Assembly: GCA_018240785.1 (NCBI GenBank)
Contig: JAFEFC010000033.1
Span: forward strand, 1 to 64,000
Reading direction: 5' to 3'
Source of the DNA: Pseudomonadota bacterium
GTDB taxonomy: Bacteria > Pseudomonadota > Gammaproteobacteria > Burkholderiales > Rhodocyclaceae
Length of the DNA stretch: 64,000 nt
A model generated the notes under the pieces. That model was not told the DNA's origin. It made no database searches and was given only the letters and a program-made list of their open reading frames with translations. The translations under genes and the position numbers were made by a program. This document shows, piece after piece, positions 19,201 through 28,212 of this stretch. The number at the start of each line of letters is the position of its first letter. Within the stretch, counting starts at the first letter, position 1.

Positions 19201-19672
19201 GCTGGCGCGCTGGCTCGAGGCCGGCCCGCCTGCTGCGGGCACTGCGTCCGCAGGCCCGATGCCGGCGGCGGCCGAGTCGGCCGGATCGCCGCTGCCGGCA
19301 GCCGCCGCGACGACGGCCGCGCCCGCCGACGGCTTTCCCGCCATCCGCGGCATCGACCGCGAGCGCGTGGTGCAGCGCCTGGGCAAGGATCCAGCGATGT
19401 TCCTCGGCCTGCTGGAGCTGTTCTTCGAGGACAACGCCGAGGCGGTGCAGAAGACGCGCGAGGATCTCGCCCGCGGCGATCGCGAAGCAGCCGCGCGCCG
19501 CATGCACACGCTGCGCAGCAACGCCGGCTTCATCTGCGCGCTGGACCTGATGGAGTCGGCCGGTGCGCTGGAGCAGGCGATCGAACAGGGCGCCACCGAC
19601 ATCGATGCGCGGCTCGACACCCTCGGCCGCCAGATCGACGCGCTGCGGGAGGCGAGCGGGCCCTGGAGGTGA
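16241..19672 (+). CDS. Hybrid sensor histidine kinase (sensor-PAS-PAS-HK-REC-Hpt)
   Basis: 1143 residues from the ATG at 16241. Two membrane helices (about 21-44 and 309-332) flank a periplasmic sensor region of some 260 residues, probably a Cache-type fold. Then come PAS (about 350-470), PAS (about 480-600), a HisKA dimerisation helix with SHEIRTPMN (His630), a HATPase domain with [15 protein letters not shown] and GGTGLGLSI, a receiver domain whose phospho-acceptor is Asp925 in [11 protein letters not shown], an Ala/Pro linker, and an Hpt domain with His1089 in [10 protein letters not shown]. It is a complete phosphorelay in one chain; no partner response regulator is adjacent. Translational proximity to the M23 gene suggests that it senses envelope state, but the ligand is unknown. 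It is GC-rich throughout, which creates long false frames on the other strand. Confidence 0.95.
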   Translation: MAFASVHLRPVAPRNRPPSQWLRLALPLLLISLLIGALSAAAYRYLGGEIRHETHRTLAVIAEQKRQSIEASLAEIRLDAQLYFSGHSRIEQDFAQWLRTGRRDEAALERMQGFMNAVAQARSWAGIAVLDGSGERVAMAGDAELSGHDAVIADIMRRPRLEFVDLHRNAHGLVQYGVLVPIRASVGGAPQGVAYVALRADSLLYPMVGSWPVPTRTAETYLVRRDGDAVRFLTPLRHRQDAALALVKPLGTPALPAARAVKGERGIIEGGRDYRGVAVLAYASAVAGTPWIMLAEIDELEAYSGIRTLTWGTGVLLGTVLLMIYSSGYLLWRRDRQRRELAALQARQTAEARFRVIFEQAPLGVVLLDPRSGCITEANQRFADIVGRSPAELVGVEPAAFTHPDDVDESRDKVRRLGAGEIGGYRISKRYLRPDGSVVWVSLTFAPVRVETEEAPRYLGIVEDITARKQMEERLRISEERHRLLADNAIDVIVTLDLDGRFSYVSPSVERLRGYTADEALRQTLDEVLTPDSLHKARAYLASLRASLASGGALETFRGELEHRCKDGSTVWADVTASPILSADGSFVEILGVTRDISERMRHERELQQAYEAAEAANAAKSEFLAHMSHEIRTPMNAVLGLAQVLEREPLADNQREMVERIRSAGQSLLTILNDVLDLSKIEAGQLRIEPRPFELGALLANLDSLMGQTARAKGLVLRTYAPATPLGPLVGDGLRLEQVLFNLTGNAIKFTEQGEVALLVQVRDGSASAVRLRFEVRDSGIGIAPEALQRLFAPFTQADAGIGRRYGGTGLGLSICKRLVELMGGEIGAESQLGQGSVFWFELPFARAAETEAPPAPIRPAAQPAGPRLVGAHVLVVDDSAMNRDLVERALRLEGATATLAADGQQAVQLLKTRSQGFDAVLMDVQMPVMDGLSAMRFIRGELGLRELPIIAFTAGVREDQQAAAREAGANDVLPKPMDLEQMAQVLARWLEAGPPAAGTASAGPMPAAAESAGSPLPAAAATTAAPADGFPAIRGIDRERVVQRLGKDPAMFLGLLELFFEDNAEAVQKTREDLARGDREAAARRMHTLRSNAGFICALDLMESAGALEQAIEQGATDIDARLDTLGRQIDALREASGPWR

Positions 19673-19804
19673 GCGGCCCCCGCAGGTGAGCGCACGCAAT
19701 CGCCCGGGAAGCCCGTTGTGCCTGCAGCATCTTCCGGCGCAGGACGGAATTGACCTCGCGGTCTTCCGGGCTATGCTGAACAGGCTCGGGAAAGGGAGAT
19801 GCGC

Positions 19805-20785
19805 ATGGCAAGGCTTTCGATCTGTGTGTGCATGCTGGGACTCGTCGCGTCGACTTGCGTGCCCGGCTCGGCCGACGCTACGCAGGTTTCCGTCCCGGGC
19901 ACGCGCGTTGAACTGCAACCGCCCGAAGGCTTCAAGCCGTCCGGGCGTTTTCCCGGCTTCGAGCACGCTGCGCAGGGGGCCTCGATCATGGTCACCGAGA
20001 CGCCCGCAGGCTACGTGCAACTGCGCGCCGCCTTCACGCGCGAAGGGCTGGCGTCGCGCGGCATGCAGCTCGTCGAGGCGCAGGACGTCATGTTGGCCGG
20101 CACTCGCGCCCATCTCGCACAGGTGAACCAGAGTGCTGGTGGCATCGAGTTCCGCAAGTGGATGCTGCTTGCGCCGAATGGCAGCGAGAGCGTGCTGGTG
20201 GTCGGCACCGTCCCGCGCGCGGCGCCCGCGGCATTGGGCGATGCGGTGCGCCGCGCGGTTCTGAGCACTTCGCTGAAAACCTCCGGCGAGGTCGATTCCA
20301 GGGCCGGCCTGCCGTTCGAGGTCGACGCAGGCTCGCGGCTCAAGGTCGCACGGCGCATGGGCAACATGCTGCTGCTCAACCCCGGCGGGACGATGACGCG
20401 CGCGTCGCCGGAGGAACCCCTGTACGTCGTCGGACCCTCCGTCGGCGGGGCCGCGATTGGCGACCTGCAGCGCTTTGCCGAGCAGCGCGCGCGACAGACC
20501 GCGGAGATCGCCGCCCTGCGCGGCATGCAGGGGCGCAGGCTGAAGGTGGATGGCCTCGAGGCCTACGAGATCGTGGCCGATACGAGCGACCTGCGCAGCG
20601 GCTTGCCGCTGCGCTTCTATCAGGTCATCGCGCCCGATGGTACCGGCTACTTCATGTTCCAGGGCCTCGTCGGCAGCGGCAGCGCCGATCAGTATCTGGC
20701 GGAGTTTCGTCGCGTCACCGAGTCGTTCCGCCGCCGCGAGTCGGCGGCGGCGAACGAGGCGGGCGCTGCGGCGGCCGGCCGCTAG
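19805..20785 (+). CDS. Secreted hypothetical protein
   Basis: 326 residues. The ATG at 19805 is preferred over 19799 because GGGAG (19794-19798) would directly touch the earlier ATG but sits 6 bases from the later one. The N-terminus is a signal peptide (MARLSICVCMLGLVASTCV). The rest is a soluble alpha/beta protein with two similar halves: each opens with a VSVPGTRVELQPPEGF / LPFEVDAGSRLKVARR type strand and ends with a phrase like KWMLLAPNGSES or RFYQVIAPDGTGYF, reminiscent of periplasmic proteins that measure small stress-like domains. I do not recognise a named family. It is convergent with the hydrolase gene on the other strand and about 130 bases after the kinase. Confidence 0.75.
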   Translation: MARLSICVCMLGLVASTCVPGSADATQVSVPGTRVELQPPEGFKPSGRFPGFEHAAQGASIMVTETPAGYVQLRAAFTREGLASRGMQLVEAQDVMLAGTRAHLAQVNQSAGGIEFRKWMLLAPNGSESVLVVGTVPRAAPAALGDAVRRAVLSTSLKTSGEVDSRAGLPFEVDAGSRLKVARRMGNMLLLNPGGTMTRASPEEPLYVVGPSVGGAAIGDLQRFAEQRARQTAEIAALRGMQGRRLKVDGLEAYEIVADTSDLRSGLPLRFYQVIAPDGTGYFMFQGLVGSGSADQYLAEFRRVTESFRRRESAAANEAGAAAAGR

Positions 20786-20883
20786 GTGGCGCCTCGCCTG
20801 CCCACGCAAGTGGCAGCCTCGGCGCGGGCGGCGTGCATCCGTGCCGCGGCGAGACGCGCTGTCTGCGGACTACTGCGGCAGGC

Positions 20884-22680
20884 TCATAGCTTGAACAGGA
20901 TCGTCAGCACCAGGCCGATGTAGATGGCGAGCCACGGCCAGCGGGGCTCGCTGGCGGAGACGACCACATGCCAGCCGATGAATGCGACGAGGGCCAGCAA
21001 CGCGGGCCAGATCAGCAGCCAGTCGGCCCAGGCTGATGCATGTTCGTAGCGCCCCCGCGGCTTGTCGGTGTCTAGCGGGTAGGCCGACGCATCCGGGTTC
21101 GGGTTCAGCAGGAAATCCGCGATCTCGGGAATGCGATCCAGCATGGCATCGTGGCCGCCGAGGATGTACTTCACCTCGGCGAAGCCCTGCGGCTGGTGCT
21201 CGAAGCCGTTGAACCCGGCGCTGCCGATGTCGTTGCCCAGCAATGCGTACATCCACCGTGGCTCGAAGAAACGCGGAAACAGCGAAACCACCCAGTCGTC
21301 TGCCGCCACGTAGTTGAGCACCCGCGAGACCTGCCTGTTCGCGAAAACAGGTCGCCAGTCGTATTGCTTGCGCACGACGCTGCCGCCGAGCGCGACGCGA
21401 TCGACCTGCAGCGAATCGTAGTCCTTGAGGGCGGCGGCAAGCAGGTAGGTGCCGTTGCTGTGGCCGACGAAATGCACTTGCTTGGCCTTCGGGTAGCGGG
21501 CCAGCGTCTCGGTGTACTCATCCATGAACCACTTGACGTACTTCTCCCTTCCGGGCTGGAAAAGGAAGGGGCCCATGCCGAAATAGCCATACCGGATCGA
21601 CGCGACGACGAGCTTTTTGCCTGGTCCGGCGAGTTCCTTGAAGCGCCCCTGCAAGGCTTGCTCGAAGGCGGCGGCCCATTCGCCGCGGTCGCGAATTCCA
21701 TGGACCACGAAGACGATGTGGCTGACGTCTTCGTCCGTTTTGAAGGCCTGTTCCTCGTTTGCGCGCCTCACCTCCGCGAAGTCACCGGTGGCGGCGAGCA
21801 GGAATTTGTTGCGGCGGTAGTCCCCCATCTGCAGCTCGCCGTAGGCGGTCGGATCGGAGAAATTCGAAATGTCCGCATGGCCCGTACCGCGCACGCGAAT
21901 CCAGGCGAACTTCGACGAGGCCATCGCGCGGAGGTCCTTGTTGTCGTTATCGCTCACGACGTCGTCGATGTCGCCGAGCAGTTGCACGATCTCGATCGGC
22001 TTCGCCGCTGCAGACTGGAAATGCCGCATCCATGCCAGACGCAGGTTGGCGACGAAGGGCGCCCCCGTCTCGGCCGCCATGATCAGCTTGCCGGTGCCGG
22101 TGAGCCGGCCGAACCAGGAGCCGAACCAGAAGGCCAGCCAGCGTCCCCCGCTCATGTCCGCAGGCTTGTGTCCCGAAATGTCCCAGCCCCGGTTCATTCC
22201 CGCCAGCAGCACCATGCGCGATACCGCATCCGCCCACCTTGCGCCGTCGCGCGTCCCCTGCAGGTAGGCCTGGCGGACGATCAGCGCGCCGAGACTCTGG
22301 CCGATGAGCACGACTTGGGTGTGCCGCCGAGGGTCGAAATGCTTGTCGATCTCCTTGCTCACGTTTGCCGCCAGCGTGCGGGGGTCGGCATTGGAGTAGA
22401 GGGGCAGGCGGTTGAGCAGCCGTGAGCCTGCGAGGAGGGTCGCCCGGTAGCGCAGAGTCAGCACCGTGCCGCGAGGCGAAAGCGCGGATCTGATCTCGGG
22501 CCAGTCCTTGCCCTGATCCAGCCCATGCACGACGACATAAAGTGGCGCGGGGCCTGCCAAGCCGCCTTGCTGCTCGGCTGTCACCTGCTCGTCCGGGCTC
22601 CGGTCAACGAGTCCGAGGCGGCCGATGACGACCATGATGAGGAGCGCGGCGAGCACCACGACCGGAAAGTAGCCAAGCAT
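20884..22680 (-). CDS. Membrane-anchored protein with two tandem alpha/beta hydrolase modules
   Basis: 598 residues. The start at 22680 is chosen because AGGAG lies 7 bases upstream; the open frame runs much further up, but without coding character. Residues 5-22 are an N-terminal membrane helix. Module 1 (about 45-300) has a [12 protein letters not shown] strand and the nucleophile elbow GQSLG with Ser129. Module 2 (about 318-545) repeats the plan: [12 protein letters not shown] and VGHSNG with Ser408. The matching VHG-x-x-x-G-x-W phrases show internal duplication. Two more membrane helices end the protein ([20 protein letters not shown] and [13 protein letters not shown]). It is likely an esterase or lipase facing one side of the inner membrane; the substrate is unknown. 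The gene is convergent with 19805-20785. Confidence 0.85.
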   Translation of the reverse strand: MLGYFPVVVLAALLIMVVIGRLGLVDRSPDEQVTAEQQGGLAGPAPLYVVVHGLDQGKDWPEIRSALSPRGTVLTLRYRATLLAGSRLLNRLPLYSNADPRTLAANVSKEIDKHFDPRRHTQVVLIGQSLGALIVRQAYLQGTRDGARWADAVSRMVLLAGMNRGWDISGHKPADMSGGRWLAFWFGSWFGRLTGTGKLIMAAETGAPFVANLRLAWMRHFQSAAAKPIEIVQLLGDIDDVVSDNDNKDLRAMASSKFAWIRVRGTGHADISNFSDPTAYGELQMGDYRRNKFLLAATGDFAEVRRANEEQAFKTDEDVSHIVFVVHGIRDRGEWAAAFEQALQGRFKELAGPGKKLVVASIRYGYFGMGPFLFQPGREKYVKWFMDEYTETLARYPKAKQVHFVGHSNGTYLLAAALKDYDSLQVDRVALGGSVVRKQYDWRPVFANRQVSRVLNYVAADDWVVSLFPRFFEPRWMYALLGNDIGSAGFNGFEHQPQGFAEVKYILGGHDAMLDRIPEIADFLLNPNPDASAYPLDTDKPRGRYEHASAWADWLLIWPALLALVAFIGWHVVVSASEPRWPWLAIYIGLVLTILFKL

Positions 22681-22903
22681 GCACTTGCTCCTCATGGGTG
22701 CCCGCCCCTGGTCGGCGACTGAAACGATGCCCTCATCTTGGCATGCGGTCCAACGCCCTGCCAGTCGATGTCCCGGGCCTGCGGCGCCGTTCCCCGAACC
22801 GTCTCCGGATGGCTGGATCGAGCCGAGTCGACATGCTCGCGTTAGACTCTCGCCGAGCGTCCCTCGCCGGGGACGGGCACATCGCAACCAAGTCTCGCTT
22901 CCC

Positions 22904-24079
22904 ATGCAACCCGTCTTCGTCATCGTCCTCGCGCAGTTGTTCGGCACCTCCTTATGGTTCTCGGCCAACAGTGCGGCGGACGACCTGATCCGCAACTGGG
23001 GCATTGCGCCGGGCGACATCGGCACGATGACCAACGCGGTGCAACTGGGCTTCATCCTCGGCACGCTGGCCTTCGCCTTTTCCGGGCTTGCCGACCGCTT
23101 TGCCGCCAGCCGCATCTTCACCGCCTGTGCGACGCTGGGTGCGATAGGCAATGCTGCCTTTGCGCTGTTCGCCCACGATCTGGCGAGCGGCGTGCCGCTG
23201 CGCTTCGCCGTCGGCCTGTGTCTGGCGGGCGTCTATCCGCTGGGCATGAAGCTGGTGGTGACCTGGGTACCGGAGCGCGCCGGGGCGGCGCTCGCGTGGC
23301 TGGTGGGCATGCTGACCCTGGGTTCGGCGCTGCCGCACGGCATCCGCGTGGCCGGCAGCGGGCTGCCGTGGCAGGCGACGATCCTCGTGTCTTCCGGCCT
23401 GGCGCTGGCGGCGGCCGCCATGGTGTTCCGCCTCGGCGACGGGCCGCACCTGGCACGCCGTCCGGGCGCGCCCACGCTGCACCTCGGGCGGGTGCTGTAC
23501 TGTTTTTCGATTCCCGCCTTCCGCGCCTCGGCGCTCGGGTATTTCGGCCATCAGTGGGAGCTCTATGCCTTCTGGACGCTGGTGCCGGCCCTGGTGGCGG
23601 GCAGCGGGCTGGCCGCGCCCGGCACCGCGGCGCTGTCCGGGCTGTCGTTCGCCATCGTCGGCATCGGTGCGCTGGGCTGCGTCGCCGGTGGGCGATTGAG
23701 CCACCGCATCGGCAGCGCGCGCGTCGCTGCGATCGCGCTGGCGGTGTCGGCGGCGTGCTGTGCGCTGTTTCCGCTCGCGGCCGATCTACCCGGCTGGCTC
23801 AAGCTCGTGCTGCTGCTGGCGTGGGGTGCCAGCGTGGTTGCCGATTCGCCGCATTTCTCGGCGCTGTCGGCGCGCGCCAGTCCGCCCGAGCTTGTCGGCA
23901 GTGCGCTCGCCCTGCAGAACGCGATCGGCTTTGCCATCACCATGGTGTCGATCCAGCTCGGCACGCGCTGGATCGGCGACTGGCACGCGCACATCGCCTG
24001 GCTGCTGCTGCCCGGCCCGCTGTTCGGCCTGCTGGGCCTGATGCCGCTGTGGCGCGGCGGCGAGGCCCCGGCAGGCTGA
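22904..24079 (+). CDS. MFS transporter
   Basis: 391 residues from the ATG at 22904; the longer frame upstream overlaps the divergent hydrolase promoter. About twelve hydrophobic segments are visible. The loop after helix 2 reads [12 protein letters not shown], a variant of the MFS motif A (G-x-[LIV]-[AS]-D-R). The N-terminal [18 protein letters not shown] segment is typical of a group of uncharacterised proteobacterial MFS proteins. The substrate cannot be read from sequence. It is divergent from the alpha/beta hydrolase gene and convergent with the benzoate-type transporter, whose stop is only 6 bases away. Confidence 0.85.
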   Translation: MQPVFVIVLAQLFGTSLWFSANSAADDLIRNWGIAPGDIGTMTNAVQLGFILGTLAFAFSGLADRFAASRIFTACATLGAIGNAAFALFAHDLASGVPLRFAVGLCLAGVYPLGMKLVVTWVPERAGAALAWLVGMLTLGSALPHGIRVAGSGLPWQATILVSSGLALAAAAMVFRLGDGPHLARRPGAPTLHLGRVLYCFSIPAFRASALGYFGHQWELYAFWTLVPALVAGSGLAAPGTAALSGLSFAIVGIGALGCVAGGRLSHRIGSARVAAIALAVSAACCALFPLAADLPGWLKLVLLLAWGASVVADSPHFSALSARASPPELVGSALALQNAIGFAITMVSIQLGTRWIGDWHAHIAWLLLPGPLFGLLGLMPLWRGGEAPAG

Positions 24080-24085
24080 CCGCGT

Positions 24086-25471
24086 TCAGCGCGTCGCGGA
24101 ACCGGTGGCGAGCGCCGGCTGCGGCACCGCATCCGGCAACTCGCTGCTGACGTCCTCGTGATGGGCCGAGGCCGAGCGGCGGTGGTCGATCAGCATCACC
24201 GCAGCGGCAGCGATCACCGCCGGAATCGCGATGGCGACGAAGTTCTGCTGCAGCGGCAGGGCCATGCCGACCAGCATGCCGATGACGATGGGCGCGAGGA
24301 TGGCGCCGGCGCGGCCGATGCCGAGCATGAAGCCCAGTCCGGTGGAGCGCACAGCCATCGGGTAGAACTGGCCGCAGTAGGCGCAGGTCACGATCTGCGT
24401 GCCGATCGTCGAGGCGCCGGCCAGGGCCACCACCAGGTACAGCGCTTCGGTCGGCAGCTTGTAGCCGAGCAGGGTGATCGACACCGCCGCCAGCAGGTAC
24501 ATGCCAACCAGCACGTGCTTGATGTGGAAGCGGTCGGCCAGCCAGCCGCCACCCACCGCGCCGGCGATGGCGCCAGCGTTGAGCACCAGCACGAAGGTCA
24601 GTGCCGAGCCCAGGCTGTAGCCGGCGCTCGCCATCAGCTTGGTCAGCCAGGAACTCAGCGCATACACCATGAACAGGCACATGAAGCAGGCGACCCAGAA
24701 CATCACGGTGCTGCGGCCGCGGCCTTCGTGGAACAGGTGGTGCACCGGCGCGTTGTCCGCCTTGTCCTCGTCGGGCACGGCGAAGCGGTCGCTCGCCTGC
24801 GGGCGGTAGGACGGCTCCAGTCGGGAGGCGATGCGCTTCAGTTCATCGAGACGGCCCTGCTTGAGCAGGAAGGGCATCGATTCGGGCAGCGACTTCAGGA
24901 TGAAGGGGATCAGCACCACCGGCGCGGCCGCGGCGAAGAACACCGACTGCCAGCCGTAGCTTTCGATCAGACCCTTGCCCAGCAGCGCCGCGAGGATGCC
25001 GCCGACCGAGTAACCGCTGAACATCAGCGTCACCATCGTGGCGCGGATGCGCTTGGGCGAATACTCGGTCATCTGCGCGATCACGTTCGGCATCACGCCG
25101 CCGATGCCCACGCCGGCCAGGAAGCGGGTCACGCTGAATAGCACCGGATCGCTGGTGAGGCCGGCGGCGGCGGTGAACACGCTGAACAGGCCGATGCAGA
25201 TGGCGATGGCCCAGCGCCGGCCGATGCGGTCGGAGATCGTGCCGAGGAAGATGTTGCCGAACATCATGCCGAACAGTGCCGAACTCACCATGAAGCCGGC
25301 GCTGGTCGCATCCACGCCCATCTCCTTCATGATGGACGGCAGGGCGATGCCGGCGACGGCGAGGTCGTAGCCGTCGAACACGATGATGAGCGCGCACCAC
25401 AGCAGCACGAGGCCGTGGAATCCGTTGAAGCGGGCTTCGTCTGCCAGCTTGTGTATGTCGATCTGACGCAT
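24086..25471 (-). CDS. benK: Aromatic acid:H+ symporter, MFS AAHS family (benzoate/BenK-like)
   Basis: 461 residues from the ATG at 25471, with GGAGGAG 7 bases upstream. Twelve membrane segments. The AAHS signature in helix 1 is present (VFDGYDLAVAGIALPSI; the D-G-[YF]-D Asp is required in PcaK and BenK), and the helix 2-3 loop reads GTISDRIGRRW. It should import an aromatic carboxylate such as benzoate or 4-hydroxybenzoate with protons across the inner membrane. It lies downstream of the benC-like reductase on the same strand, about 113 bases away, so the two probably form an operon controlled by the divergent AraC-type regulator. Substrate assignment to benzoate is from context; PcaK-type specificity is possible. 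Confidence 0.8.
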   Translation of the reverse strand: MRQIDIHKLADEARFNGFHGLVLLWCALIIVFDGYDLAVAGIALPSIMKEMGVDATSAGFMVSSALFGMMFGNIFLGTISDRIGRRWAIAICIGLFSVFTAAAGLTSDPVLFSVTRFLAGVGIGGVMPNVIAQMTEYSPKRIRATMVTLMFSGYSVGGILAALLGKGLIESYGWQSVFFAAAAPVVLIPFILKSLPESMPFLLKQGRLDELKRIASRLEPSYRPQASDRFAVPDEDKADNAPVHHLFHEGRGRSTVMFWVACFMCLFMVYALSSWLTKLMASAGYSLGSALTFVLVLNAGAIAGAVGGGWLADRFHIKHVLVGMYLLAAVSITLLGYKLPTEALYLVVALAGASTIGTQIVTCAYCGQFYPMAVRSTGLGFMLGIGRAGAILAPIVIGMLVGMALPLQQNFVAIAIPAVIAAAAVMLIDHRRSASAHHEDVSSELPDAVPQPALATGSATR

Positions 25472-25584
25472 GGGGTGTCTCCTCCGTTGGGGTCTGTCTG
25501 CTGGATCGCGGGCGGCAGCCGGCCGTCCGCCGCGCATGGCGTGCGGTGCCTCGGGGCGGCCGGCTCGGGTGCGCCCGCGTGGGC

Positions 25585-26604
25585 TCAGGCGGCGCTGGCC
25601 GCGAACTTCTCGTAGTGGAACGAGGCCGACTTCACGTCGATCTCGCGCAGGTGGCGGGCGACCGCCTCGACCATGGGCGGGGGGCCGCACAGGTAGATGT
25701 CGACCTCGCCGTCGTTGAGGTGCGCCGGCTCGATGTGCTGCATCACGTAGCCCTTGCGCGCATGTCGGCTGTCCTCATCGACCACGCAGACGGCGAAGCT
25801 GAAGTTCGGGATCAGGCGGGCGAAGGCTTCGAGGCGCTCGGTCTCGACCACGTCGCCGTCGCTATTGACGCCGTAGATCAGGTGGATGGGATGCGGGCTG
25901 CCACCGGCCGCGACGACCTTGTCGAGCATCGCCAGGAAGGGCGCCAGGCCGGTGCCCCCGGCGAGCATCAGCACCGGGCGCTGGATGGGGCGCAGGTAGA
26001 AGCTGCCGAAGGGGCCGCTCAGCGCGATCGGATCGCCAGCCTGGGCGCGGTCGGCGAGGAAGCCGCTCATGCGCCCGCCGGGAACGTTGCGGATCAGGAA
26101 GGACGCCGTGTCGCCACCCGGCGCCATGGAGCTGAACGAATAGGCGCGGTGATGGGCGCCGTCGCCGGGCACCTGCAGGTTGGCGTACTGGCCGGGCAGG
26201 AACAGCAGTTGCCGCAGCGCTTCGCCCTGCAGCACCAGCGAGAAGGTGCTGTCGGACAGACGGCGAACCTCGCGGATGTTCGCCGTGTAGCTCTCCTGGC
26301 GCGTGTTGCACACCGAGGAATCCGCCGGGATGCGCACGACGCAGTCCGAGGTCGGCCGCATCTGGCAGGCCAGCGCATAGCCTTGCGCCGCCTCGTCCGC
26401 GCTCAGCGCATCGTCGATGTAGTCGCCGAGCGCGTAGCTGCCCGATTCGACGCGGCACTTGCAGGCGGCGCAGGCGCCCTCGCGGCAGTCCATCGGAATG
26501 TTGATGCCCTGGCGGTAGGCGGCATCGACCACCGATTCGGTGTCCTTGCACTTGATGAAGCGGGTCGCGCCGTCCTCGAAATCCAGCGCAATGGTGTAAC
26601 TCAT
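25585..26604 (-). CDS. benC: Benzoate 1,2-dioxygenase-type electron transfer component (ferredoxin-FAD reductase)
   Basis: 339 residues from the ATG at 26604 (GGAG 8 bases upstream), the normal length of BenC/XylZ/AntC. Residues 1-95 are a plant-type [2Fe-2S] ferredoxin with ligands Cys40, Cys45, Cys48 (DCREGACAACKC) and Cys80. An FAD-binding barrel follows with RAYSFSS. The NAD domain has GGTGLAPFLAM and ends with YLCGPPPMVEAVARHL. It passes electrons from NADH to a Rieske ring-hydroxylating oxygenase. Oddly, neither the oxygenase subunits (benA, benB) nor the diol dehydrogenase (benD) are beside it: upstream is the regulator, downstream the transporter. It might serve a ben, ant or xyl oxygenase encoded elsewhere. 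Confidence 0.88.
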   Translation of the reverse strand: MSYTIALDFEDGATRFIKCKDTESVVDAAYRQGINIPMDCREGACAACKCRVESGSYALGDYIDDALSADEAAQGYALACQMRPTSDCVVRIPADSSVCNTRQESYTANIREVRRLSDSTFSLVLQGEALRQLLFLPGQYANLQVPGDGAHHRAYSFSSMAPGGDTASFLIRNVPGGRMSGFLADRAQAGDPIALSGPFGSFYLRPIQRPVLMLAGGTGLAPFLAMLDKVVAAGGSPHPIHLIYGVNSDGDVVETERLEAFARLIPNFSFAVCVVDEDSRHARKGYVMQHIEPAHLNDGEVDIYLCGPPPMVEAVARHLREIDVKSASFHYEKFAASAA

Positions 26605-26988
26605 CGACTTGTCTCCAGTTTCGTCGGCTGCGCCGACCGGGTTCCGGCCCTTCTTGGATGCGTCTGATGGCCGGACGCAGGGCTGCGGTGATCTGGAGCG
26701 GGATTTAAAAATATCGAGAAAAGCCGGTATAGCCGAAATCTGCGCCGATGCGGCGCGACGAAGTCCACTTCCTGCAGAATGCCGGCGGCCACCTCGGTCG
26801 CGCCGGCCCTTCAGCCGGAAATGGCATTGTCCGCAGCGGGATTCATCCACAAATGGCGCGCGCCGGCGATGCGCGGCCGACCGTCCTTGCATGCGCCGGG
26901 CGCATGGTGTTTGATGCAGATCAAACGGAACGCTCACTTTGTTGTCGCCGGCGCCTCGTCGCAGTACGGGACGCCTGCCGCTGGACGG
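26605..26988. other. Divergent regulatory region between benC and the AraC-type regulator
   Basis: 384 bases with no gene. The benC-proximal part contains a short AT-rich tract (about 26703-26724, TTTAAAAATATCGAGAAAAG), a likely promoter element. The regulator-proximal part contains a perfect FNR-type box at 26911-26924. Inducer-responsive sites for the AraC/XylS regulator are expected here, but I could not define the half-sites. Confidence 0.6.
26911..26924. promoter_or_regulatory. FNR/Anr-type operator, perfect match
   Basis: TTGATGCAGATCAA matches the symmetric FNR consensus TTGAT-N4-ATCAA at all ten defined positions. Its centre is about 71 bases upstream of the regulator's ATG at 26989 and about 313 bases upstream of the benC ATG. 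Proteins of the Crp/Fnr family (FNR, Anr, Dnr) bind such sites and report oxygen or nitric oxide. Which gene it controls, and whether positively, is inferred from position only. Confidence 0.65.
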
Positions 26989-28029
26989 ATGCCCATGCCT
27001 GCCAAGTCAAGCGCCCTTGCCCCGCTCTACGGAAACTGCCTGTTCCGGTCCGACGAGCGTGTGACCGTCCACGACTACGTCGCGCGCGAGCTCATCGACC
27101 ATGAGCTGCGCTGGAAGCGCGGCCGGCCCGACGTGGCGATGTACAAGGGGCAGGCGAGCCGCATGCAGGTGTATCTGCTGAGGTATGGCGCGGAGGTCGA
27201 GGTGACGCCGCAGCCGTTCGACGATTTCGCGCTGGTGCACACCTCCCTGACCGGTGCCGCGGAGATCGAGTCCGATGCTCATCGCATCGAGCTGGCCGAG
27301 GGCAGGACGGCCGTCCTGGCGCCGCGGCAGCGCCTGCGCCTGCGCTGGTATCCGGGCACCGAGCAACTGATCGTCAAGGTGCCGCACGCGCTGCTGCGTG
27401 ACGTCGCCGGGAGCGAGGAAGACCAGCCGCTCGGCCTGCCGCCCGGCTTCATGTTCGCGCGCGCGCACGGTGCCCAGTGGAGCCTGCTGCTGCAGTCGCT
27501 GCTGAACGTGACCACGATGCCGGGCGCGCCGGGGGCCGCTGGAATGAGCCGGGCATGGCTCGAGCACTTCGAGCGCAACCTCGCGCTGTTCCTGCTGACG
27601 CACCAGCCCGACGGCCTGCCGGCGGGCGCGCCGATCGCCGGCCCTGGTGGCGTGGCGCAGATGGAGGCGGCGGGCGAGGCGCCGCTGCGCGATGGCGGCG
27701 ATGGCCGCCTGGCGGCGCTGATGGAGTACATGGAGGCTCGCCTGTGCGCGCCGATCACGCTCGAGGATCTCGCACGCGCGGCGGGCAGCAGCGTGCGCAC
27801 CCTCAACCAGCTCTGCCATCGTCACTACGGTGTCACGCCGATGGATCTGCTGCGTAACCTGCGGCTCGATGCGGTGCATGCGCGCCTGCGCCTGCACCCC
27901 GAGCTCAGCATCACGGAAACCGCGCTGGCCTTCGGTTTTGGCCATCCGGGCCGCTTCGCCCAGTATTACCAGGCGCGTTTCAACGAGCTGCCTCGCCAGA
28001 CCCAGGCCCGGCACAGGGACCACGACTGA
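26989..28029 (+). CDS. AraC/XylS-family transcriptional regulator (BenR-like)
   Basis: 346 residues from the ATG at 26989; the next ATG two codons on (26995) is equally possible. The N-terminal two thirds match the AraC-binding-like domain of XylS/BenR/NphR-type regulators (LIDHELRWKRGRPDVAMYKG, DFALVHTSLTGAAEIES, APRQRLRLRWYPGTEQLIV). The C-terminal 100 residues form the double helix-turn-helix: LEDLARAAGSSVRTLNQL as first recognition unit and the signature LSITETALAFGFGHPGRFAQ with YYQARFNELP as second. XylS/BenR proteins activate benzoate or toluate catabolic genes on binding the aromatic acid. It is divergent from benC and probably controls benC-benK, with its own expression influenced by the FNR-type box upstream. 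Confidence 0.88.
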   Translation: MPMPAKSSALAPLYGNCLFRSDERVTVHDYVARELIDHELRWKRGRPDVAMYKGQASRMQVYLLRYGAEVEVTPQPFDDFALVHTSLTGAAEIESDAHRIELAEGRTAVLAPRQRLRLRWYPGTEQLIVKVPHALLRDVAGSEEDQPLGLPPGFMFARAHGAQWSLLLQSLLNVTTMPGAPGAAGMSRAWLEHFERNLALFLLTHQPDGLPAGAPIAGPGGVAQMEAAGEAPLRDGGDGRLAALMEYMEARLCAPITLEDLARAAGSSVRTLNQLCHRHYGVTPMDLLRNLRLDAVHARLRLHPELSITETALAFGFGHPGRFAQYYQARFNELPRQTQARHRDHD

Positions 28030-28212
28030 AGACGTGACGGCGACCGTCCCCCTGGCTGGCGCAACAGGCAGGCGGATCCATGGCACGCCGCACGGCCGAT
28101 CCGCCGCAGCCCTTTGTCAATTCTTGTGAAACAAACAATCAAGGAGATGGCGATTTATTGATGTGAGCTGCGCGCATAAAATCACCGGCCGTATTCGTGC
28201 CGCAGTCCGCCC

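Noticed and set aside
16175-20809. A 1544-codon open frame on the minus strand across the histidine kinase region
   Set aside because: It is antisense to the kinase and the following gene, whose plus-strand frames have intact domains; the frame is rich in Arg/Ala/His/Gln/Gly, has no domains and results from GC-rich codon bias.
22681-23151. A longer start for the tandem hydrolase at 23151
   Set aside because: The extension would run antisense into the MFS gene and lacks coding character; AGGAG before 22680 and the membrane helix right after it support the shorter form.
26605-26937. A longer benC reading frame starting at 26937
   Set aside because: The extra 111 residues show no homology-like pattern and would exceed the BenC family length; the ATG at 26604 has a ribosome binding site and gives the normal ferredoxin start.
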